From Nyssa sinensis (taxonomy: Eukaryota; Streptophyta; Magnoliopsida; Cornales; Nyssaceae), in the NCBI GenBank assembly GCA_008638375.1, contig CM018031.1, positions 11,250,062 to 11,314,061 of the forward strand: a DNA stretch of 64,000 nt. Reading direction: 5' to 3'. The number at the start of each line of letters is the position of its first letter. The first letter of the stretch is position 1. Positions 1-9,800 of this stretch are shown in pieces. Position numbers and translations under genes: made by a program. Under the pieces are notes generated by a model. That model saw only the letters and a program-made list of their open reading frames with translations, did no database searches and had not been told where the DNA came from.

Positions 1-360
1 CTCTAACTCATACCATTTAGGCAAAGTTGGATTGCTAATAAACACTAAGTAAGTACATCCACACCTCCTTTGCCGTAAAGTACTTAGAAAATATCATCCC
101 AATCCAGGTCATCCACAGAGTTGTGGAACCAAGTCAGAATCTGAGCATTGTCACAATCCCAAGTTTCACATGCAGCCTCATACCCCTTTTTCTTGGAATC
201 TGATAGATGAGGGATGGAACCAGATACATAACCCCACTTTTTGTGGCCAAGTATAAATTTTTTATAACACTAGCCTAATAAGTGTAATTGGCATCATTGA
301 GTTTGCAACTAATAGCATGAATTTTATCCTCAGTCATTATAATGTAGGTTTAATGACAAG
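1..360 (-). mobile_element. Copia-type retrotransposon gag fragment (degenerate, runs off left edge)
   Basis: Reading the minus strand leftwards from about 345 gives a gag-like peptide beginning MTEDKIHAISCKLNDANY, then after a stop and frameshift FILGHKKWGYVSGS, then TWDCDNAQILTWFHNSVDD, and finally a KEVWMYL-like piece. This order (K.LND.NY..W, GHKKWGYV.G, W...N..I..W..NSV, AKEVW) is that of the N-terminal gag region of plant Ty1/Copia elements. At least one stop and one frameshift break it, so it is a dead copy. The rest of the polyprotein would lie left of the window. The adjoining leader, primer-binding site and LTR on the right are in the order expected for a minus-strand element. Confidence 0.8.
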
Positions 361-954
361 TGGGGTATTCTGAACAAAAAAAAAAAGGGGCGTTGAACAG
401 AAAAGAGAAGAAAGAAAGACGTGATGGAGCTGGGCTGAATTGGGAACAAAAAGAAAAAGAAAAAAAAAAGAGTTGTTGCGGCGCAGGAAGTAAAAGCAGA
501 AAAAGAGAGTGGCGGCTTAGGGGGGAGAAGAAACCAAAGAAAATAAAAGACAACGTGCGGCGCGGCTGGGCAAGGAGAAGAAGAAGAAAAAAAAACAAAA
601 GGCTGCCATTGCAGTGTATTCTTTTCTAGTTGCTGTTATTTTATTGAAGCAGCAAGCGGCTGGCGGAAGCAAACAAATAGGAAAAGCGGCTGGGCAGGCG
701 CAAGGCTGGAAAGCAGGGGGAAGAAAAAAGAAAAGAGGCGGCTGGAGAAAAGAATAGAAAAAGGAAAAGCAGGCTGGATCAGAGCGAGTGGATGATTGTC
801 GGTTTGCAAAAAAAAAAAAAAAGGAGAAAAGAAGCGGCCAGGAACCCTGCGGCTGGAGAAAAAGAAAGAAGAAAGGGCAGAAAGAGAAAGCAGTGAAACA
901 GACGTGCTGCGGTAGGAAGAGAAAAAACAGAAGAGAATCAGAGGGAAGGTTGCA
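361..954 (-). mobile_element. Leader (5' UTR) of the Copia element
   Basis: This 600-bp stretch lies between gag and the primer-binding site. It is almost pure purine on the plus strand (pyrimidine on the element strand), with many GAAAAA/GGAGAAG runs interrupted by GCGGC. Long open frames occur here on both strands, but they only reflect the biased composition and encode low-complexity K/R/E or F/S/L strings. I interpret it as the untranslated leader. Confidence 0.6.
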
Positions 955-966
955 GCTCTGATACCA
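955..966 (-). other. Retrotransposon primer-binding site (initiator Met tRNA)
   Basis: The minus strand reads TGGTATCAGAGC, the classic 12-base complement of plant initiator-methionine tRNA used to prime reverse transcription of Copia elements. It directly abuts the CA end of the LTR, as expected. Confidence 0.9.
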
Positions 967-1156
967 TGAAAGCTGAGTATATTTTTCTTGAAAAAGTCGA
1001 ACCAATACATATGTGTATATATAGGAAAATCCTAAACCCTAAAAACTATTGGCTAAAATATATACAATGGATATATAGGAAAACCCTAAATTCTAAAAAC
1101 TATTTCCTAAAATATATACAATAAATATAGAATACAAAGATATTCTATATTTCACA
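967..1156 (-). mobile_element. 5' LTR of the Copia element (about 190 bp)
   Basis: In element orientation the LTR starts TGTGAAATATAG and ends TTTCA next to the primer-binding site, giving the TG...CA borders. It contains internal near-repeats of a motif around AAACCCTAAA(a/t)TCTAAAAACTAT and is AT-rich. The right border at 1156 is followed by plain flanking DNA. The second LTR would lie off the left edge, so neither LTR identity nor a target-site duplication can be checked here. Confidence 0.75.
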
Positions 1157-1834
1157 ATGATGTGGCAGTGGGTTGGGCACAGGAAGGCACAAGAAGGGTA
1201 TTTCATCATGTGGCATTTTTGTCAACAAAATATTTATGGACTTTTTGGATTAAAATATTTTATGTTAAATCTTGTGCTAATTAAGAACTTTATAGGAATT
1301 CCTCTAAAAGAAAAATTTTTGTTTTTGTTTTCAAAAAAAGTTTTTTAATTTTAAAACGCGGAATACGCATTTCAAAATATATTTTTTTTAATTTTTTAAA
1401 ATTTAGATTATCATATCCAAATATATTTTCACAATTTTTAAAAAATTAATTACAAAATTTTGAACATATTTATAAAAAAAATTTAAAAATTATTTTTGAA
1501 TCACAATCCAAACGGAGCCTTAGAAATTGTCTTTCAAAGTTTTTACTATTTTTATAAGAAAATTCATTAAATATTACTTTTAAATACCCCCTCCCAAATG
1601 TATGATTTAGAATAGCTGATGACTAGCATTTCACCAAAAGACTAAAGTTTTAATTTTACACTTGAATAATGTATCTAATATAGTAAAGTGACCCTAATTG
1701 GATGACATTTTGGGTAACAATGAATGTGAATGCATGCAAGTTTTGAACTAAATGAATGAACAAAAAAAAAAAAAAAGAGAAGTAATCAAGGAATTATGGT
1801 AAAAATTGAATTACACTTGAGAATGGAAAAAAAT
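1157..1834. other. AT-rich spacer left of the duplication array
   Basis: No gene is visible. About 1315-1522 is a roughly 210-bp AT-rich element whose right end reads, in reverse, AAGGCTCCGTTTGGATTG. A related copy sits at about 29440-29660 between units C and D. Such CCGTTTGGAT ends are typical of non-autonomous DNA transposons (MITEs), but no target-site duplication is clear. The rest is low-complexity AT. Confidence 0.45.
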
Positions 1835-2039
1835 ATAATAAGTTTTACATTAAAAAACAAGGGAATTTGAAAGAAAAGGTATAAAAATTTAATGATTGGT
1901 CATTAAAACGAAAACATGAACACTTGAAATGTTCTAGACCTATACCCATTCAGACATGAGTCGATTTCCTTTTAAAGATTTCTTTTAGATTTATTTTTTT
2001 ACTTATCAGGAAAAAAATTCTCTCGGGTTTTCCGCTAGA

Positions 2040-2667
2040 GCAATAGCTAGCCTTGGTGCACCAGTATAGAAGGAATATTCTAGAGTATCATTTCTGACCT
2101 TTGGATCAAAATCTAAACATTTTCAACCATTGATCCTAGGGTTCCCTTAGCCACTCGAATCCTAGATTTCATCTTTAAATGACCTACACTTGTTAGAGTT
2201 GCGGCTAGCCTTGGTCCACAAGTATAAATGGAATATTCTAGAGTATCATTTTTGACCTTTAGATCAAAATCTAAACATTTTCAACCATCGATCCTAGAGG
2301 TCCCTAATGCACTCAAACCCTAGATTTCATCTTTAAATAACCCACACCTAGTCAGAGTTGCGGCTACCTTTGGTCCACAAGTATAAAAGGAACATTATAG
2401 AGTATCATTTTTAACCTTTGGATCAAAATCTAAACATTTTCAACCATCGATTCTAGGGTTCCCTAAGCCACTCAAACCCTAGATTTCATCTTTAAATAAC
2501 CCACACCTCTTATAGTTGCGGCTAGCCTTGGTCCACCAGTATAAAAGGAACATTCTAGAGAATCATTTCTAACCTTTGGATTGAAATCTAAACATTTTCA
2601 ACCATAGATCCTAAAGTTCCCTACACCACTCAAACCCTAGATTTCGTCTTTAAATAATCCACACCTG
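2040..2667 (+). repeat. 158-bp minisatellite, unit A, four monomers
   Basis: Monomers start near 2040, 2199, 2357 and 2514. Each runs from (G)TTGCGGCTAGCC(T)TGG through AGTATAAAAGGAACATTCTA, GATCAAAATCTAAACATTTT, CATCGATCCTAGGGTTCCC and CAAACCCTAGATTTCATC to AATAACCCACACC. The monomers are near-identical over most of their length. Two adjacent motifs look promoter-like: TATAAAAGG, and GAACATTCTAGAG, which resembles a plant heat-shock element. The array ends directly before the first exon-like block of the unit. Confidence 0.9.
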
Positions 2668-3644
2668 TTAGGGTTTAGGACATATTGTGAAGTATATTGG
2701 AGAGACCAATTGACTTGAGATGGCTACTGTACTGCTTCAAGTCCTAAATCTTCTATTTGAATGGGAGTGCTTCAAGAGTATTTGCTCAAGGTAATCAAAT
2801 ATTTTATGGTCTATTTAGTTTTTGTTCGTATTATTGATATTGGGAGGGTCCCTTATGATTCCAAGATAGTGGGTGGGTGGTTGGAGGGAATTCTTTGAAA
2901 GTAGAATTCCATTGTTATTTGCAAATCTTCTTGCCATTTAAGTCATAGTCACTTGTGCTGGATGTCTTTACTATCATGATTGTGCATATTTTTCTAATGT
3001 AACCTTTTATGTATGAAGTATGATTAGTTGCCTGCTGCTTATTTTGACTCACCCTAATCCTATACCAATGGGAGTTATAAAAAGGCGAAATCAACTGAAT
3101 GGATTTTTCTATATTAATTTTCAAATTAAATTGTAATCCATGACTTTATTTGCTTTCATTTAACATGATTAGAAATCGTTTTGCTTGGCTATCTGTATAT
3201 GGATTTCTTCTTTGGTTTTGCAATACTAAAAGTTTCGAAAGACCAAATAAGTTTGGGCAATGAGGGGGGGTGAAAGCAAGTTATGGTCATCCTTTCTTAT
3301 AACTTAATTATTGAATTCAAGATATTGGTAACAAGGACCAATAATGTTAAATTGGTATTAAATAAGTTTCTTATGAGCCTAGAACTAGGTGATGACTTGA
3401 ACACATTCTAGGGTTCGCCAAAATTAGCTTTCCACCGGGTGACATTCTGTGATTTATTTTAATGATCTGAGTCTTTTGTTCTTCATATGGACAAATTGAG
3501 AAGAATGGTTTCTTATATTAGGGTTAGAGGTTTTTAGTTTTGATATCCACTATAACAAATTGTATTTAATACTTCCTAAAAAAAAAAGAACTGTGTATTG
3601 ATGCATAAACTGTCAAAGGTGATCAAATACAAGACTTTTAAGTT

Positions 3645-3800
3645 ATGAAGCACGAGTACCTTTCCGAGGCTAGATTATCGGTATCCAATATGTTTAAAAT
3701 ATACACATACTTGGACATGTGTGCAACACATCAAAATGTTTTTATTTTATTTGAAAAAAAATTCAAACACATGGGGACACGGTGCTAGACACAATGGTCG
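3645..3800. repeat. Dispersed degenerate repeat (AAGCACGAGTACC family)
   Basis: A stretch starting near AAGCACGAGTACCT and running through ACTTGGACATGTGTGCAACA to GGGGACACGGTG recurs at about 14145-14290 and 23930-24115. A related block lies in TPI intron 3 at about 42850-43330. The GGACACG-rich wording is common in plant non-coding repeats. It has no coding content and no clear ends. Confidence 0.4.
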
Positions 3801-3930
3801 CTTTTGAGGTTATTAGGGGAATGGGTGATTTTTCCCCAATGTTAGGGTGTTTGAGATTGTATATCTCTCACTTGATAATTTGTGAATATTTTTACTTCTA
3901 CTTTTATTGAAACAATATTAGAGATTATAT

Positions 3931-3963
<33 letters not shown>

Positions 3964-4497
3964 TAAGTATGCCGCCAGGGTGTCCATTTCCAACTTTTTA
4001 AAAAAATTATGTGTCAACTTGTGCGTGTTGTGTCGTATCCTTACCCAATATATGTATTCATGCTTCTAGTTGAAATTATTGAGAGGACACAAAGCCCTTT
4101 CTACAATACAATTGACATTTTCTTTTTCTTTTCCTTTCTCTTTTGACCTGTAGTTTCTTGATCTTCACATGTTCACACTTCACAAGTAATGAGAATACTC
4201 ATGAGGATGAAGACAAGATCGTTGTTCATTGCATTTCAGTAAAATGTGATAATTCTCATCCATCTTCTAAGGTAAAAAGTGAAGGCATTCCAATTTGAAA
4301 TGTTATTTCTTGTTTGTTGGAAATTTTGATATTCATCAATGTATAATATGATCTGGCCTAGTACGTACACTAGAACTTTCTAAAAATTTGATTAAATTTT
4401 GGCTATGGCATCTGAGTGTTACCACAATAGAATTTAATGTCATCATCACTTCAACCATGGGGTATTTACTGTTAAATATCTCACAAGTCACAAGTTT

Positions 4498-4531
<34 letters not shown>

Positions 4532-4552
4532 ACTATTATAAAAATAAAAGTT

Positions 4553-4850
4553 TTTGTCTTTGGATTTCGACGTGCATGTCTCATTCTCTGCTTGTTTTTT
4601 CCCTCCCATCGCGGCTTCTAGAAAAAAGAAAGACAGTGGCAAAAGGTGGCTTCCCTTTCATGCTCTATTCCCTTTCTTTAGAAGTCCTCTTCTTCCAAGC
4701 ATCACAATCAAGATGGCCTCCTACGGGACCCATCTGCGACTGCCTTAATGTGTACACGTTGATGTGTAAAATGGCAGCTAATGCATGGTACTGATTGGTT
4801 GATGTATGAAGTTAAGAGGAGGTACGTAGGTCCACCATTCTGACTTCCTT
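4553..4850 (+). repeat. Recurrent GC-richer block of units A, B and C
   Basis: A block beginning GTCTTTGG(A/T)TTTC and containing AGAAAGACAGTGGC and GATTGGTTGATGTATGAAGT is shared with unit B (15292-15555) and, shortened, with unit C (24797-24975). It is absent from D. Short open frames occur in it but differ between copies by frameshifts, so I do not call it coding. It may be the end of an old mobile element or an ancestral exon. Confidence 0.4.
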
Positions 4851-5185
4851 TTTATTTATTTATAAATCCTATTTAATATTTTTGACTTCACTCGAATAAA
4901 AATAGATGTTCGTGGATAGTTTCTTCTATCTAATATATGTCTTAATATTCTTTTCATTTTGTTTAGTTATTTGTCTTTTAAACTATTTATTACAAACATT
5001 GCCACATAATTCTAATTTTGTTTTCTTAAAAGGATTACTTCGGTCTGTCATTTAAACTCAATGAACTTTGTAAAGCCTAATCCTCATTTTTTGACACATA
5101 TATATCTTCATGAATGCTATATATATATTATAATAAGAATAATATTTTGGTATAGTATATAATGTGTCTTCCCTCACATGTTACT

Positions 5186-5250
5186 ATAAGGGCAATTCCA
5201 ATGTAAAGACTATTGTCACTATAGAATCTGAGAAGGATTAGGCAAGAAAA
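5186..5250 (-). mobile_element. Truncated Au-type SINE, unit A
   Basis: The plus-strand start GGGCAATTCCAATGTAAAGA corresponds to the 3' part of the longer Au-like SINE at 16236-16362 in unit B, and the left flank (AATGTGTCTT...CACATGTTACTA) is shared. The tRNA-like half is missing here. The insertion therefore predates the split of units A and B. Confidence 0.5.
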
Positions 5251-5470
5251 AGTTAGGGGGTGACTAGGGTGGGCTGTAACCCCTAAAATCTAGAAGAAAA
5301 AAAAATTTACATGTAAAATTTTGACATTTTTTTATATTAACCCATCCTGAAATTTTAGCGTAACCCAATCATTACTCTTTATTTCCCATTTTTTATCCCA
5401 AAACTTCAACCTAATCCCAAATTTTTATCTTAATTCTCGCATTTCTCATCCCAAAATTTCGGCCCATTCT

Positions 5471-6497
5471 ATAAAAAAAAATTGACATGGATATCTTAGT
5501 AGCTCACATTATTGGTCTATTAAGAGGCCTGACTTTATATGTACAATTACTCAACTCAACCTTATCTCAATTATTTGATGTCAGCTAAATGAATTCTGTC
5601 TTGTATTTCTATTCTATTTAAGACCATTATCTCATTTAGACCACACATTATCATATATTTTTTAATTACCTCTATCAAAATTAATTTTGATTATCCTCGC
5701 CCCCTAGCTTGATCTTCAATATTAACTGTATCACTCTTTCTTACTAGTGCAATTACTGATCTTCGTTGTATATGACCATACCATCTTAACCAGTTTTCTT
5801 TTATTTTATCTTTTATAAGTGCTTCTCATACTATCTCATGAATGTGTTCATTTTTATTCTATCTTTTCTTGTCTTACCATACATCCATTTTAACACTCTC
5901 ATTTTGGTTACACTAATCTTATTAACATGCTATTTCCTAACTGTCCAACATTCTATTCTATATAACATCGTTGGTCTAGTAATTATTATATAAAATTTAT
6001 CTTTCAATTTTAAAGATATACATTGATCACACAATACGCCAAGCACACCTTCACTAAATCCATGCTGCTTCAATTCTACGAGTGACATATCTCTAATTTC
6101 TCCCTCTTGACGAATACGTGAACTTAGATAATGAAAATTTCATTTTCTATTAACTCTTGATTTTCCATTTTCACTCCCTCCCAATTTATATTACTAGTTT
6201 TATTGAAATTACACTAAAGATATTCAATTTTTGTCTTACTTATCTTGAACCACTTATCTTGAACCATTTTGATTCTAGAGTCTTTCTCAATACCTCTAAT
6301 TTATTATTCATCCATCTTTTAGTTTCATCAATTAAAACAATATTATCAACAAAAAGTATAAACCATGGAACTTCATCCTTATTATGTCAGCTCATCCATA
6401 TATATATACTATTACATACGAAGGATTTATACTTGTGGAAGAATATTGTCAAAGTACTTTCGATATTCTGATTCCTATAGAAAGAATGGTTATAAAA
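5471..6497 (-). mobile_element. RTE-type LINE reverse transcriptase fragment, unit A
   Basis: The minus strand encodes a decayed C-terminal half of an RTE-clade reverse transcriptase. In order it shows YMDELT, then VPWFILFVDNIVLIDET (the catalytic F/YADD box decayed to FVDN), KLEVLRKTLESKWFKI, then KLKDKFY, TMLYRIECWTVRK, KMRVLKWMYGKTRKDRI and a final NWFRWYGHIQRR-like piece. These match the known RTE order (LFADDIVLVDE, LKGKFYRT..RPAMLYG.ECWA.K, MRMLRWMCGKTR.D.I, RLRWFGH.QRRP). Stops and frameshifts make it dead. The 3' end of the element faces left. Related fragments occur in units B and D. Confidence 0.85.
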
Positions 6498-6972
6498 GGT
6501 AATTCAATGATCTTTTTAGTAATCTTGAAACTTAGATCTCAAATCACTAGATCTGGTTCCTTTTTTACAAGCTTTGTTTTGTTTTATTAATTTTTCTGGG
6601 TTCTATGTTGTTCATATTTGATTCAAGGACCACTTGAAAAGTTACACAAAAATTTGATCTAAGGACCACTTGATTCGCATTTTGCAGATATGATCTATTA
6701 AATATTTATAGTAACTTATACTGCTTATGAATTAATCCTTTTGTCCTAATGTATACACCCAAGTTATAACTGCATTATGTATTGGAAAAACTTAGCAAAA
6801 GGTATAGCCAGAGAAGAGAACTGATTTTTTTTTTTTTTTTGCATTGTTTTTTTCTTTTTCTTTTTTTTGGCCTATAATTTCTTGATCTTTGTTGCAGAAT
6901 GGCGAAGGACAAGGCAAGATTGATGTAACTAATCCCAATATATAGTTGGAGCAAGCCTAAAGTCTTAATAAC

Positions 6973-7290
6973 ATGTTTGTGTTCTTGAGGCTAGAGATCC
7001 TTCTGTTAACTTACTGGGAGAATCTTCTGGGAAATGAATGTCAGGACCCAAAAATCATCATCACTTCTCCTTGTAAACCCCAAAGGAATAATTTTCCCAA
7101 GTCACAACCATTGGAATGTTATATGTTCAGTTCCTCCTCTCAATTTTCTGAAGAAGACGTTCCAACCATGGGGTATAAGCAAAGGAAGGTCCTTCCAAAA
7201 GGAAATGTTTCCAAACATGAGTTCCAACCATTTAAGCAACATAAGATATTTCTCAAATGGTTGAATTGGGATAAGGCTTTGCATGAGTAG
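6973..7290 (+). CDS. Unrecognised 105-codon open frame private to unit A
   Basis: An open frame from ATG with hydrophilic, coding-like composition, including NECQDPKIIITSPCKPQRNN, FSSSSQFSEEDVPTMGYKQR and a W-rich end (KWLNWDKALHE). It lies in a block of about 320 bp (roughly 6946-7265) with no counterpart in units B, C and D, where AATCCC is followed almost directly by TTGGGATA(A)GGCTTTGCATGAG. It could be an insertion, or an ancestral exon lost from the other copies. I see no known motif. Coding status is doubtful. Confidence 0.2.
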   Translation: MFVFLRLEILLLTYWENLLGNECQDPKIIITSPCKPQRNNFPKSQPLECYMFSSSSQFSEEDVPTMGYKQRKVLPKGNVSKHEFQPFKQHKIFLKWLNWDKALHE

Positions 7291-7299
7291 AGTTTTGGC

Positions 7300-7445
7300 C
7301 TTTGCTTGTTCACAAGTGATGGGAATCATCACAAATCTCACAAAGAAGAAAAACAATATCGTTGTTCATCGCATTTCACTATAAAAGGCAATGGTGGTCA
7401 AAGTGCATCCTCTTCCAATTGAATAGGTTGAATTTTCAGTGACTT
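7300..7445 (+). repeat. Downstream conserved block, unit A
   Basis: A conserved block after the third exon-like segment in every unit: TATCGTTGTTCATCGCATTTC, then GGCAATGGTGGTCAAAGTGC, CATCCTCTTCCAATTGAATAG and GTGACTTTTGATTGTATATA. In all units it reads plausibly in two frames (…GNGGQ.ASSSN or MVVKVHPLPIE, each ending at a stop), and 5-base indels between units leave the frame unresolved. Its first part is similar to the DKVVVHCIS segment of the second exon-like block, so it may be an internal duplicate. Counterparts: 18690-18905, 26450-26665, 37020-37230. Confidence 0.4.
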
Positions 7446-7725
7446 TTGATTGTATATATTTTCATTTGGATAATATATAGTTGCTGCAATTTTGAAAAAG
7501 TAAAAAAAGATGTACATCATCAAATATGATGGAACAATATCAACCATGTTATGAGATGATTATTTTGATTATAATTGCTAATCTAAATTATGATAATTAT
7601 TCACAAAGTGGAGGACAAGAAACTAACGGTGGAGTTTTAAGTACACTAAGTACTTGGCTTCTTTTTGCTTAATTCAAATATATTAACACATCAAGGTGCC
7701 TTTAAAATACTGACTTAAAAGTTCC

Positions 7726-7730
<5 letters not shown>

Positions 7731-7756
<26 letters not shown>

Positions 7757-7757
7757 A

Positions 7758-7816
<59 letters not shown>
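7731..7816. repeat. Compound microsatellite (CA)n(TA)n(GA)n
   Basis: About 86 bp of CA, then TA, then GA dinucleotide repeats in direct succession. A shorter compound version occupies the same place in unit C (27136-27182) and only a remnant in unit D (about 37701-37720), so the tract expanded or shrank after duplication. Confidence 0.95.
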
Positions 7817-7819
<3 letters not shown>

Positions 7820-8045
7820 GTCCTATTAGAAATTCACCAGTGATGATGCCAATATTTTAACTAAGCAAAGATTCAGGACAAATTCATCATCCCTGTTAAT
7901 TTTTATGAGTTGTGATAACATAAACACAAGTTGTCAGCAATTAATTTAACTTCGCTTAATGCATAAAGAGACAAACTAAGTGAAAGTGTGAAACAACCAA
8001 ACTTATAATTCTGTGAGCTCTTGTGTTAATGAAAGCCATTCAAAT

Positions 8046-9092
8046 CTTGTGCTTTTTTTTATCAGCGAAGAAGAAGAATTATATTGATGGAAATAAGGCA
8101 CAAGAAGTGCAAAACATACAACAATAAAAACCCAAGGGAAAGGAGAGAGGGAAAGAGGGATAACAATACAAAAAATCACCCCTAGGCTCTTAACCAGAAC
8201 TTTGACAACAAACTACACATAGTCACCCAGAGCAATCCCCACGAGAACCCAAACAAGAATTTAATAGCAAACCAATCAAAAAAGGCCAAACCTGAGATAG
8301 TCAAGTGAGACTGCAACCACATTTTGGAGGGAATGTCAATGGTTGCTAATCACACTCTGAAGATTGAATATCAAATCATTGATGGAAAATGACAAGCATT
8401 CCTTTTTAGATTTCACCCAAAAGGCAAGCTTGGATTTAATCAATTCCTAAACATGATTCCAGCGAGGCTGAATCTTGTTGAAGATGCATTCATTTCTTAA
8501 TTTTCAGATAGACCACATAATGGTGAAGGGGATTGCCTCTCAGATCAATTTATGCACCTTCTTGAAGTTAAAGCTCTGCCACCAATCAAGAATTACTTTG
8601 ATAGAATTAGGCGATCCCACCAACTGATATAATCTGACCAGATTTTTCAAACTTCACGACATAGAAAAAGGAGATGATCTGAAGTTTCTAACTCCAAGCC
8701 ACAGAAGGGGTTGGAGCATTCATCAACGGACCTAAGAATTCCTAACTTGAGTAAGTAGGCAGCGATTTTGGGATAGTTATTCTAGGCCAACCAGCCAAAG
8801 AATTGAGCTTTTGGAGGGGATGCGTTATGCCAAATAAGGTCTGCAATCTTCTAATTTGGGCCTAGAGAGGATTCAAAACAAACATAAAGGAATTTGATTG
8901 AGAAAAAACTTGAGGAGTTAGCCTTACAGATCAAGTTATCCTGCCTAGCACCCGAAATAGGAGGAGTGCTAAGTAAGATGGAATGGATTCTAGATAACTC
9001 ATCTTCCTCCCAAGCCAACAAGCGACGATAGGGTAGTAAATTCCAATCATCATTATCACCTTTTAGAGTTGCAAAGAAGGCCAGACTTTTCT
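8046..9092 (-). mobile_element. L1-type LINE ORF2 C-terminal fragment, 5'-truncated, degenerate
   Basis: The minus strand encodes a decayed zinc-binding region following an L1 reverse transcriptase. It reads, with stops and frameshifts, SPPKAQFFGWLA, then LLKLGILRSVDECSNPFCGL, ETSDHLLFLC and KIWSDYISWWD, in the usual order of that domain (PPK..FF.W, L..RG....C..C, E..DHL...C, W). The left end carries the tail as a T run preceding ATCAGCGAAGAAG, consistent with a poly(A) 3' end. The right border abuts a second RTE fragment. It is private to unit A and so was inserted after that unit arose. Confidence 0.8.
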
Positions 9093-9800
9093 CTCATTTT
9101 ATCTTCTATAAGTACTACTCCTACTATCTCATGAATGTATTCATTTTTAATTATATCTCTTCTTGTCTTACCATACATCCATTTTAACACTCTTATTTCG
9201 GTTACACTAATTTTATTAACATGTTATTTCCTAATTAGCCAACATTTTATTCTATACAACATCGTTAGTCTAGTAGTTATTATATAAAATTTGTCTTTCA
9301 ATTTTAAAGATATACGTTGATTGCACAATACGCCAAAAACACCTCCACTGATTCCAAGCTGCTTCAATTCTACGAGTAACATATCTCTAATTTCTCCCTC
9401 TTGACGAATATGTGAACTTAGATAATAAAAATTTCACTTTCTATTAACCCTTGTTTTTCCATTTTCACTCCCTCCCAATTTATATTACTAGTTTTACTAA
9501 AATTACACTAAAGATATTCAATTTTTGTCCTACTTGTCTTGAACCATTTTGATTTTAGAGTCTTTCTCAATACCTCTAATTTATTATTCATCACTCTTTT
9601 AGTTTCATCAATTAAAACAATATCATTAGTAAAAGGTATAGACTATGGAACTTCATCTTGTAGATGCTTATTATGTCAGCTCATCCATATATATACTGTT
9701 ACATATCGAGGATTTACACTTGTGGAAGAATACTGTCGAAGTACTTTTGATATTCTGATTCCTATAGAAAGAATGGTTATAAAAGGTAATTCAATGAGTG
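9092..9800 (-). mobile_element. Second RTE fragment in unit A (local duplicate of 5.8-6.5 kb)
   Basis: This block repeats the right part of the RTE fragment at 5471-6497, from TTTTCTCTCATTTTATCTTC to ATAGAAAGAATGGTTATAAA, and also carries the next dozen bases GGTAATTCAATGA. Those bases are host sequence in units B and D. The copy therefore came by duplication of the locus rather than by an independent insertion. It is degenerate. Confidence 0.7.

Larger units (their letters stand above)
2720..6945 (+). pseudogene. Candidate small three-exon gene of unknown family, unit A copy (frame open)
   Basis: I do not recognise this gene. Three exon-like blocks join in phase: 2720-2790 (ATG, then MATVLLQVLNLLFEWECFKS, ending phase 2 at AAG/GTAATC), 4154-4271 (after a pyrimidine tract and CTGTAG; contains FTCSHFTSNENT and DKIVVHCIS; ends phase 0 at AAG/GTAAAA) and 6898-6945 (after TTGCAG; NGEGQGKIDVTNPNI, stop). 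The product would be 78 residues with no signal peptide or domain I can name. Intron 2 holds a decayed Au-type SINE and an RTE fragment. The same arrangement recurs in units B-D. Whether it is transcribed, or is a remnant of a longer gene, cannot be told from this sequence. Confidence 0.35.

Noticed and set aside
350..1010. Several overlapping long open frames on both strands
   Set aside because: They come from a purine-rich, low-complexity retrotransposon leader; the products are K/R/E or F/S/L strings with no domain.
2450..2640. Telomeric repeat reading of AAACCCTAG words
   Set aside because: Single AAACCCTAG words per monomer, never in tandem 7-bp register, so not interstitial telomere.
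4336..4794. Open frames spanning a TA microsatellite and the recurrent block
   Set aside because: Peptides with IYIYIY runs are microsatellite translations, and the frames are not kept in the homologous blocks of units B and C.
6157..6590. Plus-strand open frames over the RTE fragment
   Set aside because: The sequence codes (decayed) for reverse transcriptase on the opposite strand; the plus-strand frames are shadows.
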